From assembly GCA_022113835.1 (NCBI GenBank), contig JAILWY010000015.1, positions 2,913,501-2,977,500 of the forward strand: 64,000 nucleotides of DNA, read 5' to 3'. Shown piece by piece: positions 1 to 14,018 of the stretch. The notes below the pieces were generated by a model that did not search any database, was not told where the DNA came from, and saw nothing but the letters and a program-made list of their open reading frames with translations. This DNA comes from Atopsyche davidsoni (lineage: Eukaryota; Arthropoda; Insecta; Trichoptera; Hydrobiosidae). Position numbers and translations under genes: made by a program. The first letter of the stretch is position 1, and each line of letters opens with the position of its first letter.

Positions 1-1740
1 ATTGCAGTGCTACATCGATAAACATCAACTTGAAATAATCGAAAGAAATATATATATTAACATACTAAATTTGTATGTCATCGAAAGGTCCAAAACCTTT
101 TATATTGTGTATATTATTAAACTATATTTTTTGATGAGTGATAGAATTTTAGTTTTGTTTCTTCATTCACCAAGGGAATCCATTTTTTACTTTTATAATA
201 TGGATATATCGAAAAGAAAGAGAGCAGCTCGTTGTATTGTGCAACCATTTATTTTATTGTTCTTCACATCACTGCTCTGGATCTTGTATAGTTAGTTCCT
301 TTGTACAATCTTAATGTATTATTTTTAAATTATAAAGCGCACTATAAACAAACAATAAGTATAGATCAAAATTTTACGGATAAATTTAATTAAAATATAA
401 ATTACCCTAATTGTATCAAAATACCCCCTCCCCCATATTTCTGGCTATGTTAGATATTCGAGTCCCGCGCAACTGTGTTTCAATTACATACAAATTAAAT
501 AGTTTAAAAGTGAAGGCAAAATTTTGCGCATTCTCATATAAGTTCATGTAATTAATAAAACATATGTTGACAACTGTATACCTGATAATAGTTTAAGTAG
601 CAAATTCTTACTACACACTCTGTACTTAATTAACTCTTAAATGCATTCATTTCAACACAACGTTTTGGAAGGTGAGATTTATCCGACTAGGAGTGTACAA
701 AAATCGTTTGGCATAAAAATATCGTCACCTTTATTTGACAATTTCCATCAATAGTAGAGTATTATTTTCAAAGATATTTTTTAAATCGGAATAAATACTT
801 AATACTAGCTAAGCTGGATTCAGCCTTTTTTTGCTAAATAATAAAATCAGTAAGAATATCACTTGTTTTAAAAATGTATAAATTTCCTCTTTTAGATTAT
901 ATTTTTACTTTGTACTTATTGTCGTATAATAGAATTTCATTAAATTAACTTCTAAAAACCATTCTATCTTTAATTTCTAAAGTAGTTTCATATTATACTG
1001 CGCGATACAATTTTTTTTGATAGAGTTGGTCTTCGCTATATTTTATCTATGTAACTAATTAAATACTTAAATAGTGCAAAACTGTTGATGGTCTTTCGGA
1101 GAAACGAGCGCATCTCTACAAAATAACATCAAAAAATTTCAAAAAACAATTATAAGTAAGGCTTTAATTTCAATATTAATTTTTGTAGCGTTTAAGTAGG
1201 TGTTTTTTTAAGTTATGCATTTAAGGGTTGATATTTTATATTCATGTGGTTTTTCACATTTTGTTTCTAATTTAAATGGAAGGAAGCAAGTTATGTTATG
1301 GATAATTTATAATACATACTGATAATTTTAGTAAAAAAAATTCTCGCATCATTTCAATGAAATTATTTTTAACATCAGAATGAACATTTTTTTAACAAAT
1401 GCAGGTAATCTAGATGGTATATTCTAACTATTGTATAAATATTTTAGACATTGTTTTATAATAAAAAGAATAACTACATAGATTTATATTGATGTTTGAT
1501 TAAAGCAAAACAAAAATGTAACAAAAAAATCAAAAATATGATTTGTGATATTGCATATTAAAGAGGTGGTAAATTTAAACGTTTGTTTTTATTTACGGCT
1601 GTTTGATGGATTTGTCATGAGAGTTGGAATATTACAAAACAAACCTTCCTGAGAGTTAACACCATTTAGAATATTCATCTATCTACTACCCACATAGGTT
1701 TCACACTTACACACAACGATTCATATTCTACTTCAATAAT

Positions 1741-1870
1741 CACGGCTGGTGAATTAATACCCGCGGATACCCGGGAGGTGTGGGTTCGAATCCCATCCAC
1801 AGTGGATGTGCGAATCCATTAGCCAAGTACATACTGTGTATACAATAAACATGTAAAAGCAAAAATGTAA
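1741..1870 (+). repeat. Possible SINE fragment with tRNA-like B box
   Basis: Positions 1783-1793 read ggttcgaatcc, a perfect match to the RNA polymerase III B-box consensus, inside a tRNA T-arm-like context (a gtggg/cccat stem). A convincing A box and a foldable tRNA acceptor stem are not visible upstream, so this is not an intact tRNA gene. A tRNA-derived SINE remnant is the simplest reading; chance similarity cannot be excluded. Confidence 0.35.
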
Positions 1871-4243
1871 ATTTATTTCATATTCAATACATAGTTATCA
1901 TTTGTATTCTAAATCATGAAGCAGTCAATATTTAGAATTAACGGTAAATATTTTATTGATTTATTTAATATATTTACTATACCACATGCTAATTATAATA
2001 TTCAATATTAAATTGTATATTTTATTCGATTTGCAAGTAATAAATTTAACAGAATATTATGATTGTGTACCCACTTTGGCATTATATATATTTCAATTTC
2101 AAACACTTAAATGACAAATCTTCCTTAAATTATACCTACTTAATATATGATAAAAAAAGAAAATTAGTGATCTCTTATGGTAAGTATATTATATTAAAAT
2201 AAGTATTTTTTAGAATGTTATACGCAGGCATGCATTTCAGTAGAATTATATAGTTTATTGTGAGCTATTAATATACAGTATATAAAATATGACTAAAACT
2301 ATGGTTTTATTTTGTTACTATGATCTTGTACGAAAATTCGACAGTGTAATGGTTTTTTTCCTTGTGCGTTGACATTCAAGATTAGATAATTTAAAGAGTG
2401 ATGATTTTATACCACACCTAAACTTAGCCGAACAGTCAGGTAGGCAAGCAATAGGAAGCATTCAGAGGCAACTGTGGCCGTGTTTTATTTCCCCGTTAAC
2501 CTTGATTTTTTTTTTTTAACTTTAAGAAACTGAAAAGCCAGACTCCCCATGGTCGGTAAGCAAATGTGCTCGTCGCTAGATCTAAAGGCTGTGATACATT
2601 ACCCGCATGAATTATTCAGTAGTTTGTCATAAAACAAGTATTTTTTTTCACTTTCCCTAATACGAATATAATCTCCCAGTATTGTTTTAGGGTTGCTCAC
2701 TATCTAGGCGGTTATTGATTCACAAGTATATGGGACGGACACGCGACTAAGGTTACGACCTTTGTAATACCGCGTTTACACTACACTCCTCTTTTTAACC
2801 TTGCCCACGTGTAGCGAAACACGTTAGGTGTATAATTTCTTTTGTGTACATTTTTTTTTGTGAATTTTCAATATGGCTAGGAAATCAGGATGATTTTTCT
2901 CGTGTGCTTTTCGGACTGCTCTATTTGAATGTATTTTTTGCATCCCCAATTTTCAAGGTGAGATTTTCTCTTGTGCGCTTTTCTGCCGAACACGTGTCCA
3001 CGGCACACAATAAAGGGTGACGTTATTAAGTTATTTACATTTCGCTTTGTATTCACCGCACAAAGAAAACCCGATTGACTTGTCGGGCCAATGCTGGAAT
3101 GAGCGAGGCTGATTGGTTCACCGACCCCCCGATATCGCTGTCTCGTTTTCGTGAAACTTCAGACGTGAACTCGCGTGAGGTCAGCGTGATGGCGTGACGT
3201 GACGTGGCGTGATGCCAGTCTGCATGTCTGCATCGATTTGCGTAACGAACACAATCGTTCATTGTCTCAAGCGGGGTTGCAAAATCTACCCCTTATTGCG
3301 TGCTTCATGCTCGCTAAATATCATCTAACTCATTTTTTTTTTGAGGAGGTTGAAACATGCATGTTTACAATATCGTCTTGCAGTTGATTCAGACTTCTTA
3401 ATCTGTTGGTCAAATTAATTAATTTATATATTAACGTAAATGTTAAAAGCTTACTCATATAACTGCGTCCTGTTATTTTCATGCGCTGGACTAGTGACGC
3501 ATTCATTTTTGTTATCGTCGTGATCTTCTTAAGTTTTCAAGTGCAAACACATAGTGTATAAGATATTTAATAAAAAAAATAATTAATTATGTATTATCAT
3601 AATATTTGAATATGTATGCATTAAGTATTATCACAATACGAAAACATTTGATTGTGTAGGTGTGTGTGTTTACTAAAATAACGAGCCTTCAATGGAAGTT
3701 ACTTTGATAGATGATAATGATAAAACTTTCTGAGAAATTAGATTTTTGTGACCAAACATTTTTAGTAATAACTTAATTGAACATAAATTAGTGAGTGCGT
3801 CAAGGTTGCTGTAAAAATAAAGGAAAAACAAGTAAAAAAAGTTTATTACTTATTTGTACAGTAGCACCTTTAATTGAGGGTTTCTTGCCATTTCAGGCGA
3901 TCGCATAGTATTGGTAATCGTGATTACCGCAAATGGAAAAAAATATATAAAAAAAATTGAAAGTATTTAAACGTTTATGTGAAAATAAAAGTTTTATTTT
4001 TGAGTACCATTTTTTGCACATAAAAGTTTTCCAATTTTCCAGTAGACGAATAGCTTTTGTAAAGTTTTGTCTGACTCTGAAGAAATGAAATTATCTGCAG
4101 AATTTATGTATTATAAAAAAACTCATGGCTTCCATCTGCAAGATCATTTTTGTCTTTGTACTATTTAACATATTTTTATATGAACTAAACCCTATAGTTT
4201 TAACACTGGAAGTCGAGAGTAGGAATATGACTCGCGAAAGAGC

Positions 4244-4288
4244 TATGTTCTGTGAGATGGTCACCAACTTCTTTTGATGGATGAAAAG
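4244..4288 (+). repeat. Scrap of the non-LTR retrotransposon 3' tail (family R1)
   Basis: The stretch reads gttctgtgagatggtcacc followed by a diverged aac-ttc-tttgatgga segment. It aligns with the tail motif found at 39940-39998, 43440-43490 and 55110-55160 (a gtgagatggtcgccaacc core, then a gaggcac/gaagaa end). It is short and diverged. Confidence 0.45.
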
Positions 4289-4569
4289 TGTTATCGAGTA
4301 GAAATACTGAGCGTGACGCAGGTTTGGCTACTGCAATGGGGAAAATTAAATCTCTTTATACAAAGTGGCACTATGTGCTAGTTGCATGTCCAGAAATAGA
4401 CCGCATCTCTTTCACACAAGTATATTTTGCCAAAGACCAACGTATCCGGCTGGCCAGTCTGAACCTAAGTTATGCCCATACTAATGTGACGATGACACGT
4501 CAATCTCTCGTCTCCGCACACACTAACTAAACACGCCCAGTGGAAATTTCAATTTTTATTCAAATTCAA

Positions 4570-4890
4570 GAACACGTGTGCTCCGGCCGCTTCTCCGCTG
4601 CCGACCGGTGGCTCGGGCGGAAGTCAATTATACTATAGATAATTTGAAACGTTTGTGCGTAGATAGCGCGACACAGCAATACAAGGCAGTGGCTGGCCGT
4701 CCCGTGCACGTTATCGGCACAAATACACGTAACATTTGTTTGCCGGTGGAAATGAGTGGTTTGGATTTGATTAGTGCGGTTTCGCCTCGCAATCGTCGGC
4801 CTTGGACGGCTAACTGGGGCGCTTGTAAAAAGTGCACTCGGCACGGACGTACTGGTTCGAAAGTGGACATTTTAGTTCGAGCAAGTGCGT
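4570..4890. other. GC-rich, CpG-containing block, function unknown
   Basis: About 320 bp rich in CG dinucleotides inside AT-rich DNA, open in two overlapping frames on both strands. The + strand frame (about 104 codons) opens with GTG, not ATG, and I recognise no protein family in it. It might be a promoter or first-exon region, a GC-rich repeat, or an exon of an unrecognised gene. Nothing in the sequence decides between these. Confidence 0.25.
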
Positions 4891-5101
4891 GATGAGTTTT
4901 TTTTATTTTTTACTAGTGCTATTCGGATCAGTTCCTTACGCGCTGGAGTGCCATGGAATGGGCTCCGGATCAGGGCCGCCCAACTATTTTTACATAAAAA
5001 CATATTTTAATATAATGCAAACACACAAGCATTGCTGATTTCAGCTAGAAAAAAAAATTTGAACAAAAAAAATAAAAATCTGGTATTGTATGAGTATAGA
5101 G

Positions 5102-5814
5102 CAGAGGTTCCCAAACTTTTTGTCCCGTCGACCCCTTGTCGAGTTTTCCTGTTTTTCGAAGACCCCCCTGCCTTGCTAATATCCAATTTTTATACTTGAC
5201 CGGATTTTTTGTCCGTTATATCCGAAATACGTTAAACAGAGGTCCGTTATGGTATATCGAGGTTTTACTGTATACCTTTATAAATAAATGCAAATATAGT
5301 AAAATTCTGATGGGTCTGATGCTTTGATAGCAAATTTTCAATATTTGGCTTCAAATAAGTCACATTTAACTTTAAATCTCCTCGCCCAGTGATTTCCAAT
5401 CTATTTCTTTTTTTGTAAGACGAATGGCAACCGCACTGAAACCCCTTTCCACGAGGAATGATGATGGTAAAGCTATCAAAAACCTTCTTGCGATAGTCCA
5501 TAATGCAGGATAAATAGCAGGTATGTCTCTCTGAAGCCAAAATTGCTGATATCCCTTTCTAAACTGCACCTTCAGTTCTTCATTAGTGCTTATTTCGATC
5601 AGTTCTTTTAGTATGACTTCCGATTCTTTAATATCACCGTATGGATTGATAATCCACTGTGATATATTGGTGATGACCTGCTTAAATGGGATCTACTCTC
5701 ATAGACCTCCATTTACAGTTCGTGGACCCCCAATTTAATTTTTCGCTGTCATCGACCCCTTGCAGGGCAAAATAGACCCCTGGGAGTCAATATTGACCAC
5801 TTTGGGAACCAGTG
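5102..5814. mobile_element. Internally deleted hAT-superfamily DNA transposon (hAT-1)
   Basis: A 713-bp element with imperfect terminal inverted repeats: the left end starts cagaggttcccaaac and the right end, read inwards on the opposite strand, starts cactggttcccaaag. It is flanked by 8-bp duplications gtatagag (5094-5101) and ttatagag (5815-5822), 7 of 8 identical. hAT transposons make 8-bp duplications and often carry such gg(t/c)tcccaaa ends. The interior keeps only the C-terminal part of a transposase on the - strand, so it is non-autonomous. The single mismatch between duplications suggests an old insertion. Confidence 0.88.
5290..5569 (-). pseudogene. hAT transposase C-terminal remnant (ZBED/SCAND3-like dimerisation region)
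   Basis: Two overlapping - strand frames together resemble the C-terminal dimerisation domain of hAT transposases of the ZBED5/SCAND3-like group. One frame (about 5569-5440) carries FLIALPSSFLVERGFSAV, the hallmark of the conserved 'PSS-LVE-GFS' block. The next block, KKRNRLEITGRGDLKLN with downstream LLSKHQTHQ, continues in a different frame down to about 5290, so at least one frameshift separates them. The DNA-binding zinc finger and the catalytic RNase H-like core are absent. It lies inside hAT-1 and is certainly non-functional. Similarity is judged by eye. Confidence 0.8.
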
Positions 5815-8800
5815 TTATAGAGTAACATTAAAAAAAAAAATACAAAATACATAACAGCATGCTATTGGTATGTCTTGTATTGAATTTTCTTCAAGCGCAT
5901 ATTTTGATTTTTGTGCACGCGAATTTCTGAATAATAAACTGATAAATTACGCGTGAATTGGTAAAGCATATTTGTAATTTTTTCACGTGCAAGATCCACG
6001 GGCACGAATGAAAAACCACTACTACTATTCAGTCTTTTTTAAGCTGGATCTAAGTAAACAAATATTTAACAGTAAATATGTAAAGAGTACGTGTGTTTGA
6101 TTTCATTTAAAAATATGTTTTTTTCGTTTTGAAGCATCTGTTATTTTCAGCATCACCGATGAGGCCATCAGTTGTCGGTCAACGAAAATTGAGCGAATCT
6201 CATGGTCAACTCAATAAAAATTGAGACTCAATCACATGGAAATAGTTGACAAGCCTCGCATATTTTATTTGATATTATATCGAAATTTACCTGCAGTTTT
6301 TTTTTTTTGTATAGTTTTATTAATTTTACAGTGCTAACGAATTTATAGTACAATCATAAAGGTTATTTTTTCACTCATCGGTAGATAACGTTTTTCTGAA
6401 ATGTCGATGTCTCGGGTATAATTTTAGCAGCGTGCGATTTATTTATGCATTTCAAGGATAATTTCCTTGTGGACTTTGAGCATTCGGGTCTGTTTCCACA
6501 GCACCCACGCTCTTGGCACCAGCACCAGCCCTGGTGGCACCACGTGGTCGTTTCTGGGTATAGGTCAAACAGACGTTACGTAAAAGGCCCTTGCGGCAAT
6601 CTGTTATGTCACCCGTAGTATTGTGTTTCAGTGAATGCTTATTCAGGAAGATTCTACTCATCTCTTGAGGGTGGTTGTTCCCATTGTTTTTATGCATTTT
6701 TTGTTACTCGTAATATTGTTTTTTTTTTTTTTTTTTTGGTTGTTCTTATCTCTGAACGATGATGTTCCCGCCGTGCTTCTGTACATAAAGATCTAAAAAA
6801 AAAAGTAAAAATGTTACGTCACTAATAACATTGAGTTTTTAAAATATTACTTTTTTTTCATCTCCTTTGGGTGATCGCTTCCATCGTGCTTCCATACAAA
6901 AAATAATATTAAATAAAACAGCTTAAGTTATGAAATTGTAATCTTGTTTGTGTATACATCACATTATGTAAAATATCCCTTGTAATTTGAGATGATCTTT
7001 TCCTTCTTCTAAGAGTGATCATTTCCATCGAGTTTCATTTACAATGTCCAACAGAACTTGCTAGTAGATCAATCTTTTTTTCATTTGTAATAAAAATTAT
7101 ATATAATATGACATTAAAATTTTTAGACAGACATTATGGACAAACCAGATTTATTTGTTAGTTTTGTTCTGAACGGGAAGTGAAAATTTTAAACCATCTT
7201 CCCTTTTCTTATGACACTATGACTTTTGGGTTACATAAATATTAATTCGCTTTGGCTGTGGTATGAATTATGTAACGTTTAATTTAACGTTATATTATAA
7301 AATATTTTAAATAATTATTTTAATAAAACACAGTTAAACAAAGGATTATTAATTAGCTATCGCGCTAATGCTCTATTGTCTGCATTCGGGTTTTCTCGGC
7401 TCGCTAGGAAGCAGCAATGCTCCAATATAAAGTTTTATTTCGCAATTAAATATTAACAAAGGTTATTTAGTTTAATATATATAAAAATGAAAGTATCATA
7501 GAAAGTAATTTGTATATGTTTGTACGTCATATTTCTTGAATTCACTTTCAGAGCACAATGCCAAATCTCACATGAAAATGTATTTGTATCATAATTTTAA
7601 TTTAACAAGTTTAGCTTTATAATACAATATATCAGTTTGATCATGCCTTTCAAGGGAGAATGTCCACGAAATTAACAAATTTTTAAAATTAAGGGTGAGC
7701 GTAAAGTTTTCTAGCTACCCAGGGGGGAGCGTACTTTTTCACGATTTTTATTTTTATTTTTAGTCCGCCGTTTCGGCTTCGGTACTTGGTCCAACTGAGC
7801 GCACCGCCTCGAGATTCACTGCTAGTGCATTTACAACGGCCTTCAGTATATAGCGTGTATATTAGATGAACGAGTTTGCCGGCGTTGGGGCCGCTTTGTG
7901 GCGTGTGCGCCGTTGTGTTATTGACGTGCTGTCTCTGGCAGTGTATAATCTGAGGTTGTGCAGTAAATGTGCGCACGTGATATCACGTCATGTCACGTCC
8001 AAGGACGGCTGCACCGGCTGGTGACTCTTGGATTGTGACTGAACACGTGCTGTGCTCACAGCTTGGAAGCCTGACGACGCAGCACTGTCTGCTCTCGCAT
8101 GTTTTTTTTTTATTAATCTTTTAATTCATGTCATTTAACAATGCGGTTTTCGTATTTAATTGGTAACAGTAAATTTTTTTTTCTCATTACATAATTGTTC
8201 TGCTCTGTATCAAGTTAGGGTTTCATTTTGCTCATTTCACGTTTACGGCAATACGGCAATGGAATTTTTTTTTTTTAACGTTTATTTGTTTATTTAAAAT
8301 TTTCATTCGCTTTTCAGCAGATTTTTTTTTTGACAACGTGTTAAAATATTCACACCCCGTTTCCAGTAACAAAACGCATTTTGACAATCGATTTTTGCCG
8401 ACAGTCAAACATATGAGACGCACGTTGCGAATTTCTCTTCCCCTCGCACGCATGTGATATTATTGGCAGTGAAAAATTCACCATTGAAAATATCTGCACC
8501 CCCTCAAAGCGTGACGTCACCGGTGGGGGTGGTGAAAGCCTTCAATGAAGCCTCGTGGGCAATTGTTCCCGCTGTGTTCCTATGTAAAAATGACTTTTCG
8601 CCAACTTATGGTAGCACCCAGCAAAATATTTATTTTTATAATCGAACTTCGCCAAGTATTTTCATTCAAACATATTGCTTATAGCGGATTTTTTATTATC
8701 TCATACACGCTGTGAGTGATTATTGTCAAAAGATTAGAGTACATTATTTCAGATTATTTTCCGCACCCTTTCACCGGCGATATATTTGATAATGATTAAG

Positions 8801-11800
8801 TACATTTTTTCAAAAATTGATTAAAGAAACTCTGAGAAAAATATCATCGTGATTTGTGTGGGATTTGAGAACCCACATCCCCAAGCTTACATGGCCGGTG
8901 CATCACCAATTATACCAACGAATCACTGGTACTAAGCAAGAATTTTTAACAACCTATAAATGAAACAACGTACTTATTATGATTATGATTATTATTCTTA
9001 TTATTATTTTTTAGAAAAAATATTGCCCTTATTCTGCGTTGGCATATTTGCACAGTGCTGTATCGCAATGCGACGCAGCCGCGTGGCTTAGTACTCGATT
9101 ACTTCATTATTACGTGTATAAGTAATCTATATGTTGTTTATGCATGATTGAGAGAGGTTTTATCTGAGTTCCACTTGTCAAAGAGGCATGGTCACCCCAT
9201 CATGACGCGCTTGTCCCGGCGGTGCCGCCGACGCGTCGTGACGGCATAGCGCATTGCGCATATCTTTATTATTAACCGAAAAAATATTTTTGGTGCAAGG
9301 AGTGTTGTTTGTTCTTTGGCAAGAATTAAATATGATTAATTTTTTCGTTTTGACACGTTTGCCATACACGCTGCTTTAAAACTGCTGGTCCCACCCCAAA
9401 TGTTGTGATGATTGTAGCGGCGTGCGGTGTATCCCAAGTCTTGCCTTAATAATTTTCCCACGCCCCGAAAAGACAAAAAATAATTTTTGTAGCGTATGAC
9501 ATGTTCTTCTTGTATACTAAAAAAAACTAAAATAATAAAAAAAGTCGCTTTGTGATTAATTCCATCAATGTCGAGGCACGTGTGCAGAAATTGGCGCTGT
9601 ATATAATATTTTCCTATTATCCTTGAATTTCAAAACGGACGTAAAGCTTGCCAAGATTTGTTTTCTTTTTCTCAGTCTTTGTCGAATAACAAAACTTGGC
9701 GACCAGAGGAGCAGCCTCGCGCGGCTTGTATGTGATTCTTAGGAGGCTTCTCATAACCTAAAGCTGGGCGTGAACCGGCGGAGGGCCGGGGATGTCCGCA
9801 ACGCGGCAATGCACTTGGATACTATTATATGTGCGAGACAGTAACTTGTGCCAGTTTGACACGACTTGAATATTTTTCAATTCAAATTAAAGTTATTTTT
9901 ATTGATTTCTCACATTATATTTATAGTGACCTTTCTCGGTCGTGCACCGCCAAAAAGATGGTAGCCATCTCCTTGTGTATGGCTAGCTTTACGACCTGCC
10001 GCAGTACTAGAAGTCTGATTGTGATATATAGGCAGATTTACAGAATTTCATACATTTAAGAACCGAAACCTTGGGGGAAAATATTAATCAAAAAAATAAA
10101 ACAGGAACTTTTATACGATATTGTCAATTACCATGTCCCTTTGGCATTTCCATAAAACAAGACATAGATCGTAAAAATAAATCTTTTCATTATTAAAAGA
10201 TTATTTCTTTGATATTTTATGCATTTTTATCTAACGCTTATCTCGCTTTTATCGTGGAATTTGAGATTTAGAAAAGCTGTTTGCATTTTGATAAAAAAAA
10301 AATCCTCTCTGACGGCTGTTTTTTTAATAGAATAAAAAAAATCTTGTAAGAATAACAATAAGCATTTATTTTATATCAAAATCAATTTCGTTCAAAGAAA
10401 TATTGGAATTATATTAACGAAATATCAGTTTAATAAAACAAGATTTGTGAGTCGTTTCACGTGATAATCGCATTTATTATATTAAATATGCATAATGAGC
10501 GAATCGATTATCTTCATATTCATAACAAAATATGAGCTAAACATTAAAATTTATAAATTAAAAATATTCAAATATAATCATTAGCAATATTTTTTTTACA
10601 TTAAAAAAATTAATTTCCCCTGTAATTTGTACTAATTAAAATGATTCAAATATTTTGATGTGAGTCAATGCTGTCTGTTATCGGTTGATGGAGTGGGTTT
10701 TGTAATATTTCACGTTGCGTCATTAGACCGTTGAATATTTCAATAAACACAAGCGTATTAGAATATTCTATAAATTTTCCCCATTAAATGTGAAGTTCTG
10801 CGAATTTGGATACGAATCGATAAAATTTAGGTTCGGTTAAATGGTTTTATGTCTATCGGTCGGTGGACATAATTTTATTTGCACCTGAGCGTTTCTCACC
10901 GGTTTGAATAAACTTTATAGTTTGCTCAAAACTATTCAAAAAAATCCTTATAAATTACGCTGATATAATATATATCACTATATAAATATACACTCAGCTT
11001 ATATTCCAAGTCTAATGTTGCCTCTATGAATAGTTAAACTTAAGTGTGGACTTAGACTTTAGCATAAATTTTCGTATAAGTCAAATACGTTTAGCTGAAA
11101 GTAGACCGATTATATCTTAAGCCTGAATAAGGTTAATGCATTATATGATTTTAGATATTTAAATGTAAGTCTAAATATTAATTTTTATATGTCTATATAA
11201 CATTATTCCTTGCAGATCTCTAAATTATGCTTTTAATTTAATGACAAGCTGTTTTTATTAATACATGTAAGTTTGTGCTCGTATTTTTTTTTGTTGATGC
11301 TATGTCGCGTCGGTTTATGTTGATTTTGAGTCGTACGTGTCGGGTACGGTACCGAGACCGTCTTCAGATGATGTAGGTGTCTGCGGCATACCCAATAAAT
11401 AAATGCTAATGATTTTGCTTGCGTTTAAAACTTTGTGTAGATTATTTGATATCGGTGTGTCTTGCTTGACTTGAAATGTCAGTAGCTGAAACTCAGCCTG
11501 GCAGTAAATTGAAGGCTTACCCTTTACAAGGCAGAGGCATTTCCTGGTAGATGTTTCAGACTGCCGACGCTACATGAACCCGTCGCGTAAATTGGAGTCT
11601 GATGGAGCGATACTCCGGTAATGGCCACTGGTCGACGGTCCGCGTTTCAAATGTCACGGTGTCCCCTTTGGATCAAACAAAAAAAAAAAAAAAATACAAA
11701 TCAGTCGCAAGCTGTGTAGCTCGCTTTTATCAGTTTTAAAACAGCGGTCGATCGGTGATTTATTACCGATTGTGCAAATATCACTGAACGAAGTACTCGA

Positions 11801-12086
11801 GTGCACTTTGCGCCTGAATTTTCAATTAGTTATTAAATAAACACGATGAGAAGCAAGACAGCGGCGCTGTGGCGTTGTGTTCGCTTGTTTCTTTCATTTT
11901 AAGGCTGTATCAATTTACCGAAGAACGATGCTCCTCCTCACGGTCAAGGTCACGGGAAAGCCAAGGTCACGGGAGCCGCGTTAGGGCTGATGATGCAACT
12001 TGTCCATATGGTAGTACCCGGCATGAGCCACATTGTTGTCGTATGCAAATTCGATGTTATAATGTTTCGCGAACGCGTATCCTTAA

Positions 12087-12183
12087 AGCTGCCTACACAC
12101 GCTGCAACACCACCCATAATTAGCCAATAGCGTGTGTGTTTTTTTTAAATAGTTTTTCTTGTGATGCAGCGTGTGTAGGCGGC
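12087..12183. mobile_element. 97-bp MITE with TTAA target sites (family T1)
   Basis: Inverted ends gctgcctacacacgctgc (left) and gcagcgtgtgtaggcggc (right) are nearly perfect complements. The element is bracketed by TTAA at 12083-12086 and 12184-12187. TTAA duplication is the insertion signature of piggyBac-type elements, although the terminal sequence is not the usual CCY start. The same ends recur at 37782-37878, 49679-49900, 57430 and 62102, so this is a real family. It has no coding capacity. Confidence 0.82.
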
Positions 12184-13532
12184 TTAAGGCCTGGGTTTTC
12201 TTACACACAAGGTAGATTACTTGCCAGTCAATTTATGTAAGTGTGGTTGTTAGCACAGCTGGGTAATGACTGGGAATTCTTCAATTTTTTTCTCTTCTGA
12301 ATCAATCGATCAATCTAAAGTCAATCGATATAGATCAATTTCGCTTTTTGTGTTGTTTCGATCCTGTAATGTTTAAACTTGCTGGTCTTCTGGCTTATTG
12401 GCAATGTTTTATATATATATATCAAAAAATATTATTTGTCGTAACATTTAAATACATTATTGAGTATTAGAATCTCACACGGATTAGTTTGAGCGAGTCT
12501 GTGGTCCAGAGGTGAAACACGATATTTTCGTAGACCTTGTACGAGCGAATGAAATACAATACACAAATTGTCAAAAAAATTCATTAAATATTTTTTTATT
12601 ATAAAATAATCGATTTGTATCGACATGTACTGTCTAAATAAATTATTTTTGACGAACTGAAAGACGTGTGAGTATTATTACACCAGTTGGGTATTCGCAT
12701 GTCAGTTCAGCGTAATGTTACCCATTTTAGTTGAAGAGAAATACAAAATGCACACCGTGCAGAATGTCATGTCGTGTTGGCATCGCATGAAGCTTCTGGT
12801 GTATCGTTACCCTGATTTTCCATTTTTTACAGCTATTAAACTAGTTTTTTTTTTTTTGCACGAGCGTTATTAAATCGACGTAGTCACGACAGCAGTCAAT
12901 TACGAACCGTGGAGCTGTCATCAAATTAAAAGGACAAAATAAAACTCCGAGAGCTCAATCGCTAATAAAGTTAAAACTTTTAAACTGCCGCGCCTGCCTT
13001 TATGCGGACAAAAAAAAAGTTGTCAACAATTCAAACGTGAAACGGAAAAGCGAAACATTTAAATATTCAAATACGACCGAACGGAATTAGAATGGAGATG
13101 AAATTTTGAATTTGAATTTGGAATGAATTTTTGTTTTGAAAAATAACCTCAAAATATTCATTTTTGTAGTAAACGAGTCGTTATTGATTTACTATTCAAT
13201 TGAAACTTTTTGATGTTTTTATTTTAGAAATATGCAGGTTTTCTACGAATAAATAAATAGTTTTAAGTAGTGAAGATAATTTAGGAATTTTTTTTAATAG
13301 TGTTTTTTTATGCTGCATAATTAAAAAAACCTGCTTTTAATGTTGAATTTGCAATCTGAACATGTCGTTTTTATGCAAATTCTATTTATACATCAGAATT
13401 CTTACATAACAACTAAATTAGCAATGTAAATTGACAATATTAATGTTTTATTTATTCACATAAGCGTACGTATTATTTTCTATTACTGAATGTAATGCAT
13501 TTTTTTTTTGTGTATACTCCACGCTTATTCTA

Positions 13533-13785
13533 TGCATACACTATTCCTATATTTAGTTGTACAGTGAATGCATAGTATTTTGATATCAGAATTAGAAACT
13601 GCATGTCCTCCAGCCGGACTATGCGGCAAACGGCATCGTATTGCGCAACATTCTGTACGGAAATAATACTAAAAATATTATCGAATGTTCCGGTAATTTT
13701 ATGCAGATACTGTTCCTATATTTAGTCGTAGAGTGAATGTGCATGGTATTTTGACACCAGAATTAGAAACTGCATGTCCTCCGGC
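13533..13785 (+). repeat. Two direct copies of an ~85-bp segment, period ~167 bp
   Basis: The segment at 13533-13614 (ttcctatatttagt, gtgaatg, then agaattagaaactgcatgtc) recurs at 13700-13785 with a few substitutions and small indels. This is a local tandem duplication of about 167 bp. No coding frame or known repeat family is recognised. Confidence 0.75.
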
Positions 13786-14018
13786 ATTCTGTTGCGCCAC
13801 ACTGTGTCCAGGCCCGGACTCAAGTGACGTTACAGCTATTGCGAAGTAACGGAACCGGTCCTGTTTCGTTTTCGTTTGGTTCATTACAATTTTTACTGTT
13901 CCATTTTGTGTACCGTAGCATCTGAGATTCTCAAACTTTGCAACGCTTGTGACCCGTGCAAGTTTGATTTTTTTACAGCAGCCTTGTATGCCAGAGATGC
14001 AACACTGCAAAACACCCC

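Larger units (their letters stand above)
1..5101. other. Gene-poor AT-rich DNA, left edge
   Basis: No coding exon could be supported here. The DNA is AT-rich with frequent homopolymer runs and short open frames lacking recognisable similarity. Three items stand out and are listed separately: a tRNA-like B-box near 1783, a short retrotransposon-tail scrap near 4244 and a GC-rich block at 4570-4890. It could be intergenic or part of a very long intron upstream of MCTS1. Confidence 0.6.

Noticed and set aside
1741..1815. tRNA gene
   Set aside because: A perfect B box is present but no acceptor stem, anticodon arm or A box can be folded; a SINE remnant fits better.
9190..9240. GC-rich imperfect hairpin (tgacgcg ... 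cgcgtcgtga)
   Set aside because: Short and interrupted; no target duplication or related copy seen in the window.
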